A stretch of DNA of 64,000 nucleotides from Vibrio ostreae (GCF_019226825.1 NZ_CP076643.1:1612001-1676000), one strand, 5' to 3'; shown: positions 1 to 12,499, counted from the stretch's first letter. The notes: a model not told the origin generated them from the sequence alone. Translations and numbers: made by a program.

Positions 1-1621
<1,621 letters not shown>

Positions 1622-1950
1622 TTACCAAAAATCAAACAGGCGTTTACATTTCTGTAACCACGATCAATCTTGCGGTTGTTTGAGTATAATGAATAACGTA
1701 GGATGACGAGGATACCCAAGTGACTGGTCTTAAAGGCGAACCAAGCCGTCTCTCCTTTGCTGAGATCAATTCTGTGTGAGACTGCCCCTCCGGCGGGGCT
1801 GGACGTTACACTGTGCGCCATAATGCTGTGGATGCGCACTGCCGCTTAACCGCTTGTTCACTTTAAGCGGTAGTTCACTTGGTTGTCTTATCCCGGAATT
1901 ACCCGCGTATCATCCTCAGCAAGCCATTTACTTGTTGCGTTGGAGACAAG
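1622..1950. promoter_or_regulatory. fadH-sppA divergent intergenic region with hairpins
   Basis: About 330 bases with no convincing gene. A TATAAT at 1685-1690 could be a plus-strand -10 box, which would give sppA a long leader. The leader holds two inverted repeats: GCCCC/GGGGC around 1784-1800 and CCGCTTAA/TTAAGCGG around 1842-1870. The last sits close upstream of sppA. Short ORFs here on both strands have no credible start signals. Confidence 0.35.
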
Positions 1951-3801
1951 ATGAAACAAACATTTCGATTTATAGGCCTGATTTTCAAAGGTATTTGGAA
2001 ATTAATCACCTTTGTCAGACTGGCTCTGACCAATCTGCTTTTTCTCCTCAGCCTGGCAGTTATCTATTTCATTTACATTCATGCTGATTCACCAGCGCCG
2101 ACCGTCAGACAAGCCTCGGCTTTGGTTCTGAACCTGTCCGGCCCCGTCGTTGAGCAGAGTACTTACATCAATCCACTCGACTCGTTTGCCGGTTCTGTGC
2201 TGGGTGATGATCTGCCGAAAGAGAACGTCTTGTTTGACATCGTCGATACCCTGCGTCAGGCCAAAGATGACAGTCACATCAGCGGGCTGGTACTGGCGCT
2301 GCGCGACCTGCCGGAAACCAATCTGACCAAGTTGCGTTATATCGCCAAAGCGATCAACGAATTCAAAGCATCCGGTAAGCCGGTGTACGCGGTTGGCGAT
2401 ATGTACAACCAGAGCCAGTACTACCTGGCGAGCTATGCCGACAAAGTGTTCCTGGCTCCCGACGGCGCCGTGATGCTGCGTGGCTACAGCGCCTACAACA
2501 TGTACTACAAGACTCTGCTGGAAAATCTCGACGTTAACACTCACGTTTTCCGTGTCGGCACCTATAAATCCGCTATCGAGCCTTTTATTCGTGACGACAT
2601 GTCCGATGCCGCGCGAGAATCGGCGTCACGCTGGCTAAGCCAGTTGTGGGGAGCCTATGTGGACGATGTGGCGACCAATCGCCAGATTGATGCGAAGACC
2701 CTGACCCCGAGCATGGATGAATTTCTGGCGCTGCTAAAACAGTCCTCCGGTAATCTGGCCGATCTGTCACTAAAAGCCGGCCTGGTCGACGAACTGGCCA
2801 CGCGCCAGCAAGTGCGCGCACAACTGGTCGATGCCTTCGGCAGTGACGGTGAAGACAGCTACAATGCGGTCAGCTACTACGAGTACCGTTCATCAGTCAA
2901 ACCTAAATTTGACATGAATGCGGACGATATCGCAGTGGTCGTGGCCAGCGGCACTATTATGGATGGTGATCAGCCACGCGGCACAGTCGGCGGCGATACT
3001 CTGGCCTCACTACTGCGAGAAGCGCGTATCGATGACAAAGTGAAAGCAGTCGTGCTGCGTGTCGACAGCCCGGGCGGCAGTGCATTTGCTTCGGAAGTGA
3101 TTCGTAACGAAATCGATGCCATTAAAGCAGCCGGCAAGCCTGTGGTCATTTCGATGTCGAGCCTGGCCGCTTCCGGCGGTTACTGGATCTCTATGGGCGG
3201 TGACCAGATTGTGGCTCAGCCAACCACACTCACCGGTTCAATTGGTATTTTCAGTGTCATCACGACCTTTGAGAAAGGGCTCAACAAGCTTGGCATCTAC
3301 ACGGATGGTGTGGGCACCTCGCCGTTCTCCGGCGTCGGCATCACGACGGGTCTCAATGACGGCATTAAACAAGCACTGCAAATGGGCATTGAAAACGGCT
3401 ACCAACGCTTTATTTCTCTGGTGGCAGAGAACCGTGACATGTCAGTGGATGCTGTTGATAAAGTTGCTCAGGGCCGGGTTTGGACTGCTCAGGACGCACA
3501 AAAATATGGCCTGGTCGATAAACTGGGTGATTTTGATGACGCAGTAAAACTGGCAGCGCAACTGGCTAATCTCGACAACTACAACCTGTATTGGGTCGAA
3601 GAACCGCTCAGCCCGGCGCAGCAGTTTGTGCAGGACCTGTTTGCTCAGGTGCGGACCAGCCTGGGAATGGATTTCGCCACTATGTTACCAGAAGCGCTGC
3701 AACCGGCAGCGAAGCAGCTAACTGCCGATGCCAGTCTGATGAGCAGTTTCAATGACCCGAAAGGTTATTACGCGTTCTGCCTACCCTGCCAGGTACAGTA
3801 G
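1951..3801 (+). CDS. sppA: Signal peptide peptidase SppA, 67K type (protease IV)
   Basis: Inner-membrane serine protease that degrades cleaved signal peptides. The ATG at 1951 is chosen because GGAGAC lies just upstream and the protein then starts with the usual N-terminal region and a signal anchor (about residues 24-45). 616 residues, the normal length for the double-domain form. The Ser/Lys dyad is visible: Lys206 in GTYKSAIEP of the N-terminal domain and Ser408 in AASGGYW of the C-terminal domain. An upstream in-frame ATG at 1879 lacks a ribosome binding site. A terminator follows, so it is probably monocistronic. Confidence 0.95.
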   Translation: MKQTFRFIGLIFKGIWKLITFVRLALTNLLFLLSLAVIYFIYIHADSPAPTVRQASALVLNLSGPVVEQSTYINPLDSFAGSVLGDDLPKENVLFDIVDTLRQAKDDSHISGLVLALRDLPETNLTKLRYIAKAINEFKASGKPVYAVGDMYNQSQYYLASYADKVFLAPDGAVMLRGYSAYNMYYKTLLENLDVNTHVFRVGTYKSAIEPFIRDDMSDAARESASRWLSQLWGAYVDDVATNRQIDAKTLTPSMDEFLALLKQSSGNLADLSLKAGLVDELATRQQVRAQLVDAFGSDGEDSYNAVSYYEYRSSVKPKFDMNADDIAVVVASGTIMDGDQPRGTVGGDTLASLLREARIDDKVKAVVLRVDSPGGSAFASEVIRNEIDAIKAAGKPVVISMSSLAASGGYWISMGGDQIVAQPTTLTGSIGIFSVITTFEKGLNKLGIYTDGVGTSPFSGVGITTGLNDGIKQALQMGIENGYQRFISLVAENRDMSVDAVDKVAQGRVWTAQDAQKYGLVDKLGDFDDAVKLAAQLANLDNYNLYWVEEPLSPAQQFVQDLFAQVRTSLGMDFATMLPEALQPAAKQLTADASLMSSFNDPKGYYAFCLPCQVQ

Positions 3802-3865
3802 TAACAATTGACGAAAAATAACATCAGATACCGTACGTAACACTGATCTTACCACTCGTTAAACT

Positions 3866-3896
3866 GGGGGTGCTTTGTTAGAAACGCCCCTTTTTA
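3866..3896 (+). terminator. Rho-independent terminator after sppA
   Basis: GGGGTG pairs with CGCCCC (one G-U pair) around a short loop and is followed by TTTTTATT. It lies 65 bases after the sppA stop and just ahead of ansA. Confidence 0.8.
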
Positions 3897-3953
3897 TTGG
3901 CTAAGATTTCGCTATAATCCGCGCTCTGTTCCCTACAATAAGTGGTTTCCCCC

Positions 3954-4967
3954 ATGACAAGAAAACATATCTATATCGCTTACACCGGCGGTACAATCGG
4001 TATGAAGAAATCCGACCATGGCTACGTTCCTGTTGCTGGTTTTATGGAAAAGCAGCTGGCTGCCATGCCGGAATTCCATCGTCCGGAAATGCCGGAATTC
4101 ACCGTGCATGAATACGATCCGCTGATCGACTCGTCAGATATGACCCCGCAGGACTGGCAGAAAATTGCCGATGACATCCGTGAAAACTACGAAAAATATG
4201 ATGGCTTCGTGATCCTGCATGGTACTGACACCATGGCCTATACCGCCTCGGCACTGTCATTTATGCTGGAAAATCTGGGTAAACCTGTCATCGTCACAGG
4301 CTCACAAATCCCGCTGGCAGAACTACGCTCAGACGGTCAGGCCAACCTGCTCAATGCACTGCACATCGCGGCCAACTACCCGATCAACGAAGTGACCCTG
4401 TTTTTCAACAACCAGTTGATGCGCGGTAACCGCAGTACCAAATCCCATGCTGACGGTTTCAACGCCTTCACATCACCGAACCTGCCGCCTCTGCTGGAAG
4501 CCGGTATCAATATTCAGGTCAGCAACAACGTCAAACTGGACGTCAAACCTGAAGGTGCATTCCGCGTGCAGAACATTACGCCACAGCCAGTCGGTGTGAT
4601 TACCATGTACCCGGGTATCTCCCATGAAGTGATTCGTAACACTCTGCTGCAGCCGGTTAATGCGATGATCCTGCTGACCTTTGGTGTCGGTAACGCACCG
4701 CAGAACAAAGAACTGCTGGCTCAGTTGCATGATGCGTCTGAACGCGGCGTGATCGTGGTGAACCTGACTCAGTGTCTGGCCGGTAAAGTCAATATGGGCG
4801 GCTACGCCACCGGTTGTGCTCTGGCCGATGCGGGAGTCATCAGCGGTTTTGATATGACGCCGGAAGCGGCGCTGGCGAAACTGCACTACCTGCTCAGCCA
4901 GAATCTTTCTTACGAGGAAGTGAAAAACCAGATGCAGCAGGTGCTGCGCGGTGAGATGAGCTTGTAA
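3954..4967 (+). CDS. ansA: Cytoplasmic L-asparaginase I
   Basis: Hydrolyses asparagine to aspartate and ammonia; type I low-affinity cytoplasmic enzyme, no signal peptide. The two active-site threonine motifs are present: AYTGGTIG near the N-terminus and HGTDTMAYTASA around residue 90, with ELRSDGQANL and QCLAGKVNMGGYATG downstream. The ATG at 3954 gives a 337-residue protein aligned with E. coli AnsA; a GTG twelve bases earlier is less likely. A TATAAT at 3913-3918 could be its -10 box. In many gamma-proteobacteria it lies next to sppA, as here. Confidence 0.95.
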   Translation: MTRKHIYIAYTGGTIGMKKSDHGYVPVAGFMEKQLAAMPEFHRPEMPEFTVHEYDPLIDSSDMTPQDWQKIADDIRENYEKYDGFVILHGTDTMAYTASALSFMLENLGKPVIVTGSQIPLAELRSDGQANLLNALHIAANYPINEVTLFFNNQLMRGNRSTKSHADGFNAFTSPNLPPLLEAGINIQVSNNVKLDVKPEGAFRVQNITPQPVGVITMYPGISHEVIRNTLLQPVNAMILLTFGVGNAPQNKELLAQLHDASERGVIVVNLTQCLAGKVNMGGYATGCALADAGVISGFDMTPEAALAKLHYLLSQNLSYEEVKNQMQQVLRGEMSL

Positions 4968-4990
4968 TTCGAACGACGGTGTTCCAAGCC

Positions 4991-5011
4991 AGGCCCTAGA
5001 TCCTAGGGCCT
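4991..5011. terminator. Bidirectional hairpin between ansA and the yeaC-like gene
   Basis: Perfect 9-base inverted repeat AGGCCCTAG / CTAGGGCCT with a 3-base loop, between two convergent genes. There is no long T-run, so termination strength is uncertain. Confidence 0.55.
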
Positions 5012-5019
5012 AAACCCTA

Positions 5020-5304
5020 CTACTCTTGGTTGGGATTAACCCGAACGATATCTTCCTGCCCCTGTTGAAAACGCTTTTTCAACTCTGCCTTTGACTTAAA
5101 CATCATCTCGCCACCGGCACTGATACTCATGTGATCCGCATCTTTATTGTGCTTAGATTGATACAACATCACAGCTTGCATACAGTAATCTCGCTGCTCC
5201 GGAGAAAGTAGTGTACCCTCAGGCCACTTACCCGTTTCCACGGCGAATACCAGGCGTTCATACGCTTCGGGAGTGATGGCATCGATTAATTGATTAGCAT
5301 CCAT
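5020..5304 (-). CDS. DUF1315 (YeaC-like) small protein
   Basis: 94-residue cytoplasmic protein of the YeaC/DUF1315 family. Recognisable features are the ITPEAYERLVFAVETGKWP opening and the KSKAELKKRF segment. No catalytic motif is known for the family and its function is unknown. It sits in the usual neighbourhood of ansA, msrB and gapA and converges on ansA. Confidence 0.85.
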   Translation of the reverse strand: MDANQLIDAITPEAYERLVFAVETGKWPEGTLLSPEQRDYCMQAVMLYQSKHNKDADHMSISAGGEMMFKSKAELKKRFQQGQEDIVRVNPNQE

Positions 5305-5421
5305 GATGATTTCCTACTTACTACTGTGTGATAAATTACGTGCTTGGGTCACAGTAACGACCTGGCGTATTCAGTCAAGATTAGCTAAATAAATAAGTGT
5401 ATCGGATCACAAGCCATAATT

Positions 5422-6243
5422 ATGAACAACGTCAAAACTCTAGTTATCTTGTCTTTGCCCCTGATCCTGAGCGGTTGTTTTGAAAACCGCAACAACACCG
5501 ACAAACTGTGTGCGGACAATCCGGGGCTGCGCTGCGAACTGCTTAATATCGATGACGGCCAGTGCCGTGTCCCGCGCACGGATCTGATTTGGCAGCGTTT
5601 TGAAGTACTGAAAAAACCCAGCGTCGACAATAAAATTCACGAGTACCAGCTGGTCAGTGAATACCGTAAATGCCTCGAACTGGCCGCGCAGATTCTGCCT
5701 ATCGACCAAACCGAACTGAAACAAAAACGCTTTTCCGCCCTGATGCACAGTGGCGATGAACAACAACGTCTGGTGGATGAACTGCACCAGATGCGTACTC
5801 CGCAATCCCTCTATTTTCTCTGGAGCCAGATCGGCGATAATCAGGCGCGACGCGAGTTTTTGCAGATGGAAGGTAAGCCTGAACTGGATACCGCAGAAAT
5901 GCAGTACGCTCTAGCCACCTTCTACACCAGCCGGGATCGCGAGAAAACTATCCAACTACTTAACCGCGCTCTGGAACTCAGCCAGGGACAAGCAGTGAAT
6001 ACCGAGATCTTTAAATCTTTGGCCAGTACCTATCAGGTACTGAACGACAAAGAGCACGCTTATGTGTGGGCCATGGTGGGTAAAGAGTATGGCGTCCCTC
6101 TGGCTTCGAAAGCAGAGCTGGACTTGTTGTATGGATTTGATGACGAGAAGTTTGAACGGCTGGAGAATGTCGCGGCTGAAGTTGTCAGTGCAATTAAAGC
6201 CGGCCAGTTCTCCAGCCATATGGTTCCTAATTCATTAGAATAA
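5422..6243 (+). CDS. DUF2989 lipoprotein
   Basis: 273-residue lipoprotein: hydrophobic signal peptide ending in the lipobox LSGC (residues 16-19), so Cys19 should be lipidated. The body is rich in helices resembling Sel1/TPR-type repeats (LATFYTSRDREKTIQLLNRALELS). This is the DUF2989 protein found between the yeaC-like gene and msrB in vibrios; function unknown, envelope role inferred. It is divergent from the yeaC-like gene. Confidence 0.85.
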   Translation: MNNVKTLVILSLPLILSGCFENRNNTDKLCADNPGLRCELLNIDDGQCRVPRTDLIWQRFEVLKKPSVDNKIHEYQLVSEYRKCLELAAQILPIDQTELKQKRFSALMHSGDEQQRLVDELHQMRTPQSLYFLWSQIGDNQARREFLQMEGKPELDTAEMQYALATFYTSRDREKTIQLLNRALELSQGQAVNTEIFKSLASTYQVLNDKEHAYVWAMVGKEYGVPLASKAELDLLYGFDDEKFERLENVAAEVVSAIKAGQFSSHMVPNSLE

Positions 6244-6303
6244 ATTCCTAACTCATTGGAATAATGTAACCTTTTAACATCTCATTGCGCAGAATGGCGT
6301 CGG

Positions 6304-6711
6304 TTAGTTACTTTTGTTGAAAATTAACGACACTGAGTTAACACAGTAACGCTCCCCGGTCGTCTTCGGTCCATCGGGGAAAACATGCCCCAAATGGCTG
6401 TCACAGGCTGCACAACGAATCTCAGTTCTGCTCATTCCGTGACTATTATCATCTAAATATCGGATAGCACCGTCATGCGCAGGCGCATCAAAACTCGGCC
6501 AGCCACAGCCAGAATCGTATTTGTTCTCTGAGTGAAACAGTGCGGCTTCACAGCAGGTACAGTTATACAGACCGGTGTCCTTATTGTGCAGTAACTTACC
6601 GCTGAATGGCGGCTCGGTTCCCTGCATTCGACATACGTAATACTGCTCCTCGTTCAGGCGCTCACGCCAGTATTCATCAGGCTTCTCGACGGTTTCAACT
6701 GTTGGATTCAC
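6304..6711 (-). CDS. msrB: Peptide-methionine (R)-S-oxide reductase MsrB
   Basis: Repairs methionine-R-sulfoxide in proteins. 135 residues, with the two zinc CxxC pairs ([10 protein letters not shown] and [11 protein letters not shown]), the GCGWPSF substrate-binding motif and the catalytic cysteine in RYCVNSVSL. It is divergent from gapA, a standard Vibrio arrangement. No signal peptide, so cytoplasmic. Confidence 0.95.
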   Translation of the reverse strand: MNPTVETVEKPDEYWRERLNEEQYYVCRMQGTEPPFSGKLLHNKDTGLYNCTCCEAALFHSENKYDSGCGWPSFDAPAHDGAIRYLDDNSHGMSRTEIRCAACDSHLGHVFPDGPKTTGERYCVNSVSLIFNKSN

Positions 6712-8044
<1,333 letters not shown>

Positions 8045-8092
8045 TGTAAGCATTAGCGATAAGCTTGTCTTTGAAAGATAAGACGTGAAGAA

Positions 8093-8117
8093 AGGCGGCT
8101 CTCGAGTCGCCTTTTTT
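8093..8117 (+). terminator. Terminator after gapA
   Basis: AGGCGGCTC pairs with GAGTCGCCT, followed by six T residues. Confidence 0.8.
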
Positions 8118-8154
8118 GTCTCTGATTTTTGTCGGGATAGCAACAGATTCCGTG

Positions 8155-8234
8155 ATTGATACGCTAATCTATATCAATCAAAACACTAATTTACATCAAT
8201 TAGTACGCTGAGTTATACCAATTGATACACTGAG
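8155..8234. repeat. Three short related units upstream of yeaD
   Basis: Three copies of a 14-base unit: ATTGATACGCTAAT (8155), ATTAGTACGCTGAG (8199) and ATTGATACACTGAG (8221). They lie in the 270-base gap between gapA and yeaD and could be operators or simple sequence drift. Confidence 0.4.
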
Positions 8235-8317
8235 CGATGAGCCGTTGTGCACCGTGCGCAGCCAATGACCTTGCGAGCCTGTGACATTACAGTTCGCCAA
8301 AATCAGGAGCGTTACTT

Positions 8318-9202
8318 ATGGATTTACACTCTCTGCCTGCCCTTACCGTCCTTTCCGATTGCGTGACCATTGTCGAACATGACCAGGTAAAAATGGTGCG
8401 TATCATCCACGATAAAGCGTCTGCGGCGATTGCGCTGCACGGCGGTCACGTAGTCTCTTTCCAACCTGCGGGTCAAGATGACCTGATTTGGATGAGTGAT
8501 GCTGCTCTGTTTGATGGCAAGGCTGCATTACGAGGCGGGATTCCGGTGTGCTGGCCATGGTTTGGCCGTCTGGCAGCGCCAGCCCACGGCTTTGCCCGTA
8601 CCAGTGAATGGCAGTTGCTCGAACATCGTGAAAATGAGTATGGCGTCATCCTTGTCCTCGGCTTGAGTGACAGCGATACCACTCAGGCTATCTGGCCGTA
8701 CCAATTTGATTTGCGCCTTGAAGTCGAAGTCACAGAGCAACTCAAGGTCAGCCTGAAAGTGACCAACCAGGACGAAAAGGCCTGGACGTTCTCAGGCGCT
8801 CTGCACACCTACCTGAATGTCGGCGATGTGCGTCAGGTAAAAACCACCGGAATGGGCAGCGAATATATCGACAGCCTGCAAGACGCCAAGGTATGTCAGG
8901 GCGGGGAGACTCTGGTTCTGACCGATACCATTGACCGCGTTTATACTCAACCGGTTGCGCAGATCGAAGTGCAGGATCCGCTGCTGGGTCGCTCTTTAGT
9001 GGTGGAAAACAGCGGCCACAACTCTGCGGTTTTGTGGAACCCGTGGGCACAAGGTGCTGCTGCCATGGCCGATATGACGGATGATGGCTACCAAACCATG
9101 TTGTGTGTCGAATCTGCCCTGCACTCGCCTTGTCTGTCCGCAGGCCAGACTCTGCAGCCTGGCGAAAGTCATACTCTGACGACCACAATTTCAGTACGCT
9201 GA
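8318..9202 (+). CDS. yeaD: D-hexose-6-phosphate mutarotase (YeaD)
   Basis: Aldose-1-epimerase-like enzyme that interconverts anomers of hexose 6-phosphates. 294 residues, with RGGIPVCWPWFG, the histidine of PAHGFARTSEW and HTYLNVGDV typical of the YeaD branch. Gene order gapA-yeaD is common in gamma-proteobacteria and fits a glycolytic accessory role. Confidence 0.92.
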   Translation: MDLHSLPALTVLSDCVTIVEHDQVKMVRIIHDKASAAIALHGGHVVSFQPAGQDDLIWMSDAALFDGKAALRGGIPVCWPWFGRLAAPAHGFARTSEWQLLEHRENEYGVILVLGLSDSDTTQAIWPYQFDLRLEVEVTEQLKVSLKVTNQDEKAWTFSGALHTYLNVGDVRQVKTTGMGSEYIDSLQDAKVCQGGETLVLTDTIDRVYTQPVAQIEVQDPLLGRSLVVENSGHNSAVLWNPWAQGAAAMADMTDDGYQTMLCVESALHSPCLSAGQTLQPGESHTLTTTISVR

Positions 9203-9241
9203 TTGTCCGTTTCACAGACCCGATTGTCTGTTTCACAGGAC
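9201..9241. repeat. Two-copy 21-base tandem repeat after yeaD
   Basis: GATTGTCCGTTTCACAGACC at 9201 is repeated as GATTGTCTGTTTCACAGGAC at 9222. The first copy begins in the last codon of yeaD. Probably a small slippage duplication. Confidence 0.6.
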
Positions 9242-9275
9242 GGGTTCTCAGTTGACGCCGGTTAAAAAAGGCAAG

Positions 9276-9301
9276 AGGACAGCACACGCTGTCCTTTTTA
9301 T
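9276..9301 (+). terminator. Terminator after yeaD
   Basis: AGGACAGC / GCTGTCCT stem with ACAC loop and a T-run. Confidence 0.8.
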
Positions 9302-9397
9302 CGGCTGATTTTGTGGTCATTCCCGATTGAATTATCCCAATCATTCCGGCCTGAATTGGTATAGAATGAGCGCTTTAATTTTTCAGCCGAGATGACC

Positions 9398-10222
9398 ATG
9401 TCTTATCAGTGTCCCCTTTGTCAGCACTCTTTGCAGCTAACCGACCGTACTTACACCTGTGATAACCGCCATCAGTTCGATATGGCGAAAGAGGGCTATG
9501 TCAACCTCATGCCGGTTCAGCACAAGCGTTCCAAAGATCCGGGTGACAACAAGGAGATGATGCAGGCAAGACGCCGTTTTCTCGAAGCCGGACATTACCA
9601 TCCGATGCGTGCGGAAGTCGCGCGTTTATGCGCCGAAGCTCTGCAAGGCAGCGAACACCAACTGCTCGACATCGGTTGCGGCGAAGGTTACTACACAACA
9701 TTTGTGGCCGAGGCACTGCTTGCCCAGTCATCGCAAGCCCAAGTACACGGCCTGGATATCTCTAAAATAGCGATTCGTTACGCAGCCAAGCGCTATCACA
9801 ACTGCCAGTTCGTGGTTGCCTCCAGTCACCGACTGCCGTTTGCAGACCAGTCTCTGGACGCAATTGTGCGTATTTACGCCCCTTGCAAAGCTGAAGAGCT
9901 GCAACGCTGCGTAAAAGACAACGGCGTAGTCATCACCGTAACCCCGGCAGGCCGCCACCTGTACCAGTTTAAGCAAGGCATCTATCAGGACGTGCGCCTG
10001 CATGAAGAAGAGCCGGAGCAGATCGATGGCTTTGTGCTGGAAACCCAGCAAAAGCTTAATTATCCGATGACGCTTAATGGCGAGCAGGCCTTTGATCTGC
10101 TGCAAATGACACCGTTTGCCTGGCGCGCCAGTGAAGCATTCAAAGCAGAAGTGAAATCAGCGACGCAGTTCGAGTGTGAAGCCGACTTTATGATTCGCGT
10201 CTACCGGAAAACAAATTACTAA
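9398..10222 (+). CDS. rlmA: 23S rRNA (guanine(745)-N(1))-methyltransferase
   Basis: SAM-dependent methylase of 23S rRNA helix 35. N-terminal four-cysteine zinc finger (CPLC near residue 4 and C/H in YTCDNRHQFD), the family signature KEGYVNLMPVQHKRSKDPGD, and SAM motif I LLDIGCGEGYY. The ATG at 9398 matches the usual MS-x-CPLC start; an ATG two codons earlier is also in frame. 274 residues, normal length. Confidence 0.94.
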   Translation: MSYQCPLCQHSLQLTDRTYTCDNRHQFDMAKEGYVNLMPVQHKRSKDPGDNKEMMQARRRFLEAGHYHPMRAEVARLCAEALQGSEHQLLDIGCGEGYYTTFVAEALLAQSSQAQVHGLDISKIAIRYAAKRYHNCQFVVASSHRLPFADQSLDAIVRIYAPCKAEELQRCVKDNGVVITVTPAGRHLYQFKQGIYQDVRLHEEEPEQIDGFVLETQQKLNYPMTLNGEQAFDLLQMTPFAWRASEAFKAEVKSATQFECEADFMIRVYRKTNY

Positions 10223-10396
10223 TTCACCGCACTGGGCCCGTGCTCCGGCAGTACTATTCATTGACTCTGGAAACATGGCACCTTGACTTCAGCAGTAGCA
10301 GCGCAGGACATGCTCTCCATCTCAGCTTCACATGGTGCGTTTGCAATTCCTTGCCGACTCACTCACCATGCAGTGAACCTAAACGGAGAGTTTGCG

Positions 10397-11317
10397 ATGC
10401 GCGCTATTATTTACTGGTTGAGCAGTATGATATTGCTGGGCTGTACCTCGACCCGGCCTGTCCAGCATTTTTATGATTACCAACTGGCCACGCCGCACGG
10501 CAAGCCTCTCACCCTGACGCCACTTCCCGCAACCTTGGCAGCCGCCGACGTGATACTGGTCGGCGAATGGCACACCCACCCCGGCATCCATCGTTTCCAG
10601 ACGGATTTGTTATATCATCTGCTGCAACAAAAACGACCGGTTGCTCTGTCGATGGAACAATTTGATCGCTCCGCTCAACCGACCCTTAATCAGTATCTGC
10701 GTGGTGACATCGGCGAACAATACCTCATCAAACAAACGAAAGCCTGGCCGAATTACCAAAGTGACTATCGTCCTCTGGTCGAGCTGGCCAAACAATATCA
10801 GGCTCCGGTCATCGCCGCCAATGCGCCGCAAGATATTGTACGCTGTATCGGGCGGCAAGGCCCCGAATACGTTGATCGTCTGGACAGCAAGCAGAGAACC
10901 TGGATCGCTCGCGAGGCAGATAGCTCTGATTCACCTTATAAACAGCGCTTTATGGCCTCGATGCACCATGGTACAGAGCAACAAAACGAACGTCAGTTTG
11001 CCGCGCAAATCACCTGGGATGAAACCATGGCAGAGAGTATCAGCGATTATCTGCTTACCCATCCCGGACATCAGGTCATGCATATTGCCGGACTGTTTCA
11101 CACTCAACAGGGGCTAGGTATTGCCGCGGCACTAAAGCGCCGCCTGCCGGATATCCATATCCTCATTATCACCCCGGTGAGCGAGATAACAGCCGACCAC
11201 AGCGACTATCAGCTGCAGGTGTTAGCGCCACCCGTACGCTATATCCAGCCAGAGCATCAACGCCAGGCATTTCAAGCCTTAGCCCAACGTAACGATGATC
11301 TGCAGTGCAAACCTTAA
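10397..11317 (+). CDS. ChaN-family lipoprotein
   Basis: 306-residue lipoprotein with lipobox LLGC and the ChaN/haem-binding domain (PF04187 type): VILVGEWHTHPGIHRFQ near residue 55 and MEQFDR, VMHIAGLFHTQQGLG further on. Family members such as Campylobacter ChaN bind haem and are linked to iron uptake. The ATG at 10397 follows GGAGAG and gives a proper signal peptide; the longer in-frame form from 10283 does not. Confidence 0.85.
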   Translation: MRAIIYWLSSMILLGCTSTRPVQHFYDYQLATPHGKPLTLTPLPATLAAADVILVGEWHTHPGIHRFQTDLLYHLLQQKRPVALSMEQFDRSAQPTLNQYLRGDIGEQYLIKQTKAWPNYQSDYRPLVELAKQYQAPVIAANAPQDIVRCIGRQGPEYVDRLDSKQRTWIAREADSSDSPYKQRFMASMHHGTEQQNERQFAAQITWDETMAESISDYLLTHPGHQVMHIAGLFHTQQGLGIAAALKRRLPDIHILIITPVSEITADHSDYQLQVLAPPVRYIQPEHQRQAFQALAQRNDDLQCKP

Positions 11318-11485
11318 GGCTCACCTTAGATAAAGTCACGGCCTCTGGCGTGTCTCTCTCGTGGTTAAGGCACATTCTTTGCTTATTGAAGTCATCATGA
11401 CCCCTGCGACAATCTGAGAAAAAAGTGCAAAAGTTTTTCCTCGCCCTGTCGATATTATGACTGTAGCAAGATTAAGGAGAGATGT

Positions 11486-11851
11486 ATGAATCCAGTAGGT
11501 GTAGGCGCAGCGCAGCTGCACACTACTCAGACGGTGAAATCTCAGGCTCCGGTAAACACCGAAACCAAGGCTGAAAACCAGTCAGCCGCACCGCTCAAGG
11601 TAGAACAAAATAAAGTGACTTTGTCTGATGAAGGTAAAGCCTTGCTGGCTGCTCTGAAAGATATCGAACAGGGTGAAAAGCCGGACATCAAAGACAAATC
11701 GCTTGGCGACAAAGTCGAGTCTTTCACTTACGGGGCTCTGGGCATGGACCGTCCCGACGATGTGAAGAAAGATGATGATTCGTCCTACTCGGCAGGGAAA
11801 TATCTTTCTGCAGCGGCCACAGTTGGCAGCTTGCTTCTTTTACTGGCATAA
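11486..11851 (+). CDS. Hypothetical protein with C-terminal membrane anchor
   Basis: 121 residues. Polar, Gln/Lys-rich N-terminal two thirds and a hydrophobic C-terminal segment (SAAATVGSLLLLLA) that could be a tail anchor. AAGGAGAG lies just before the ATG, so translation is well supported. No family recognised. Confidence 0.75.
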   Translation: MNPVGVGAAQLHTTQTVKSQAPVNTETKAENQSAAPLKVEQNKVTLSDEGKALLAALKDIEQGEKPDIKDKSLGDKVESFTYGALGMDRPDDVKKDDDSSYSAGKYLSAAATVGSLLLLLA

Positions 11852-11919
11852 AGAGAAATTGACTCGCATAACTCGTGATTGGCGTAACGGGCGGGAGTAT
11901 GAAGAACTGACTCCATCAT

Positions 11920-12483
11920 TTACTCCGCCCTAATCGCCAGTGGCTGAGCATACACTTCAGTCAACAGCGCAAAAAACTGCTCAGGATGCCCCGCGATCCA
12001 GGTCATCGCCGCTTGCGGTTGAATCAGCAGCGGCATCCGTGCGTGATAATCACGACACTCCGGATTCGCTGACGTTGTTAAGGTCACCAAACGTTGGCCA
12101 TTCTCCAGCACAATACCCGCCATGTAGAGCACATCATCGTGTCTGGAAGCAAAGTGAAACTTGTGTTTTTTGCCCTGTTCTTCACGCCATTCATACCACC
12201 CCGAGCAAGGTACAACCACCCGGTGCTGTTCAAATGCTGCGGCAAACGTTGCTTTCACCGCCACCGTTTCAGCCTGAGCATTCATAATCAGCGATTTGGC
12301 CCAGTAAGGCTGAGTACCCCAGATCAAGTCAAGTTGACCGACTTCGCCATGACTTACAGCCACCGTCGCTACGGTTTGCGTCGGTCGCAAATCATGATTT
12401 GTTCTGGCGGTAAAACGGATGCCGAACATCTCACTAACCAGTCGGTTGAGCGGATCATCGATAACATTCAATCGGCCACACAT
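11920..12483 (-). CDS. SOS response-associated peptidase (SRAP/YedK-HMCES type)
   Basis: SRAP proteins crosslink covalently to abasic sites in single-stranded DNA through Cys2. The catalytic Cys2 (MCGRLN), an active-site Asn (TNHDLRPTQ region) and the VVPCSGWYEWRE motif with its glutamate are present, as is the late HARMPL histidine. 187 residues, shorter than E. coli YedK (about 222). No LexA box is visible in front of it. Confidence 0.88.
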   Translation of the reverse strand: MCGRLNVIDDPLNRLVSEMFGIRFTARTNHDLRPTQTVATVAVSHGEVGQLDLIWGTQPYWAKSLIMNAQAETVAVKATFAAAFEQHRVVVPCSGWYEWREEQGKKHKFHFASRHDDVLYMAGIVLENGQRLVTLTTSANPECRDYHARMPLLIQPQAAMTWIAGHPEQFFALLTEVYAQPLAIRAE

Positions 12484-12499
12484 ATGTTTGTCTCTTTAT

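Noticed and set aside
3116..3547. 143-codon ORF inside sppA
   Set aside because: Shadow frame of the SppA catalytic domain.
4473..4886. Antisense ORF of 137 codons
   Set aside because: Shadow of ansA.
10240..10476. 78-codon ORF before the ChaN-like gene
   Set aside because: No ribosome binding site; overlaps the real lipoprotein start at 10397.
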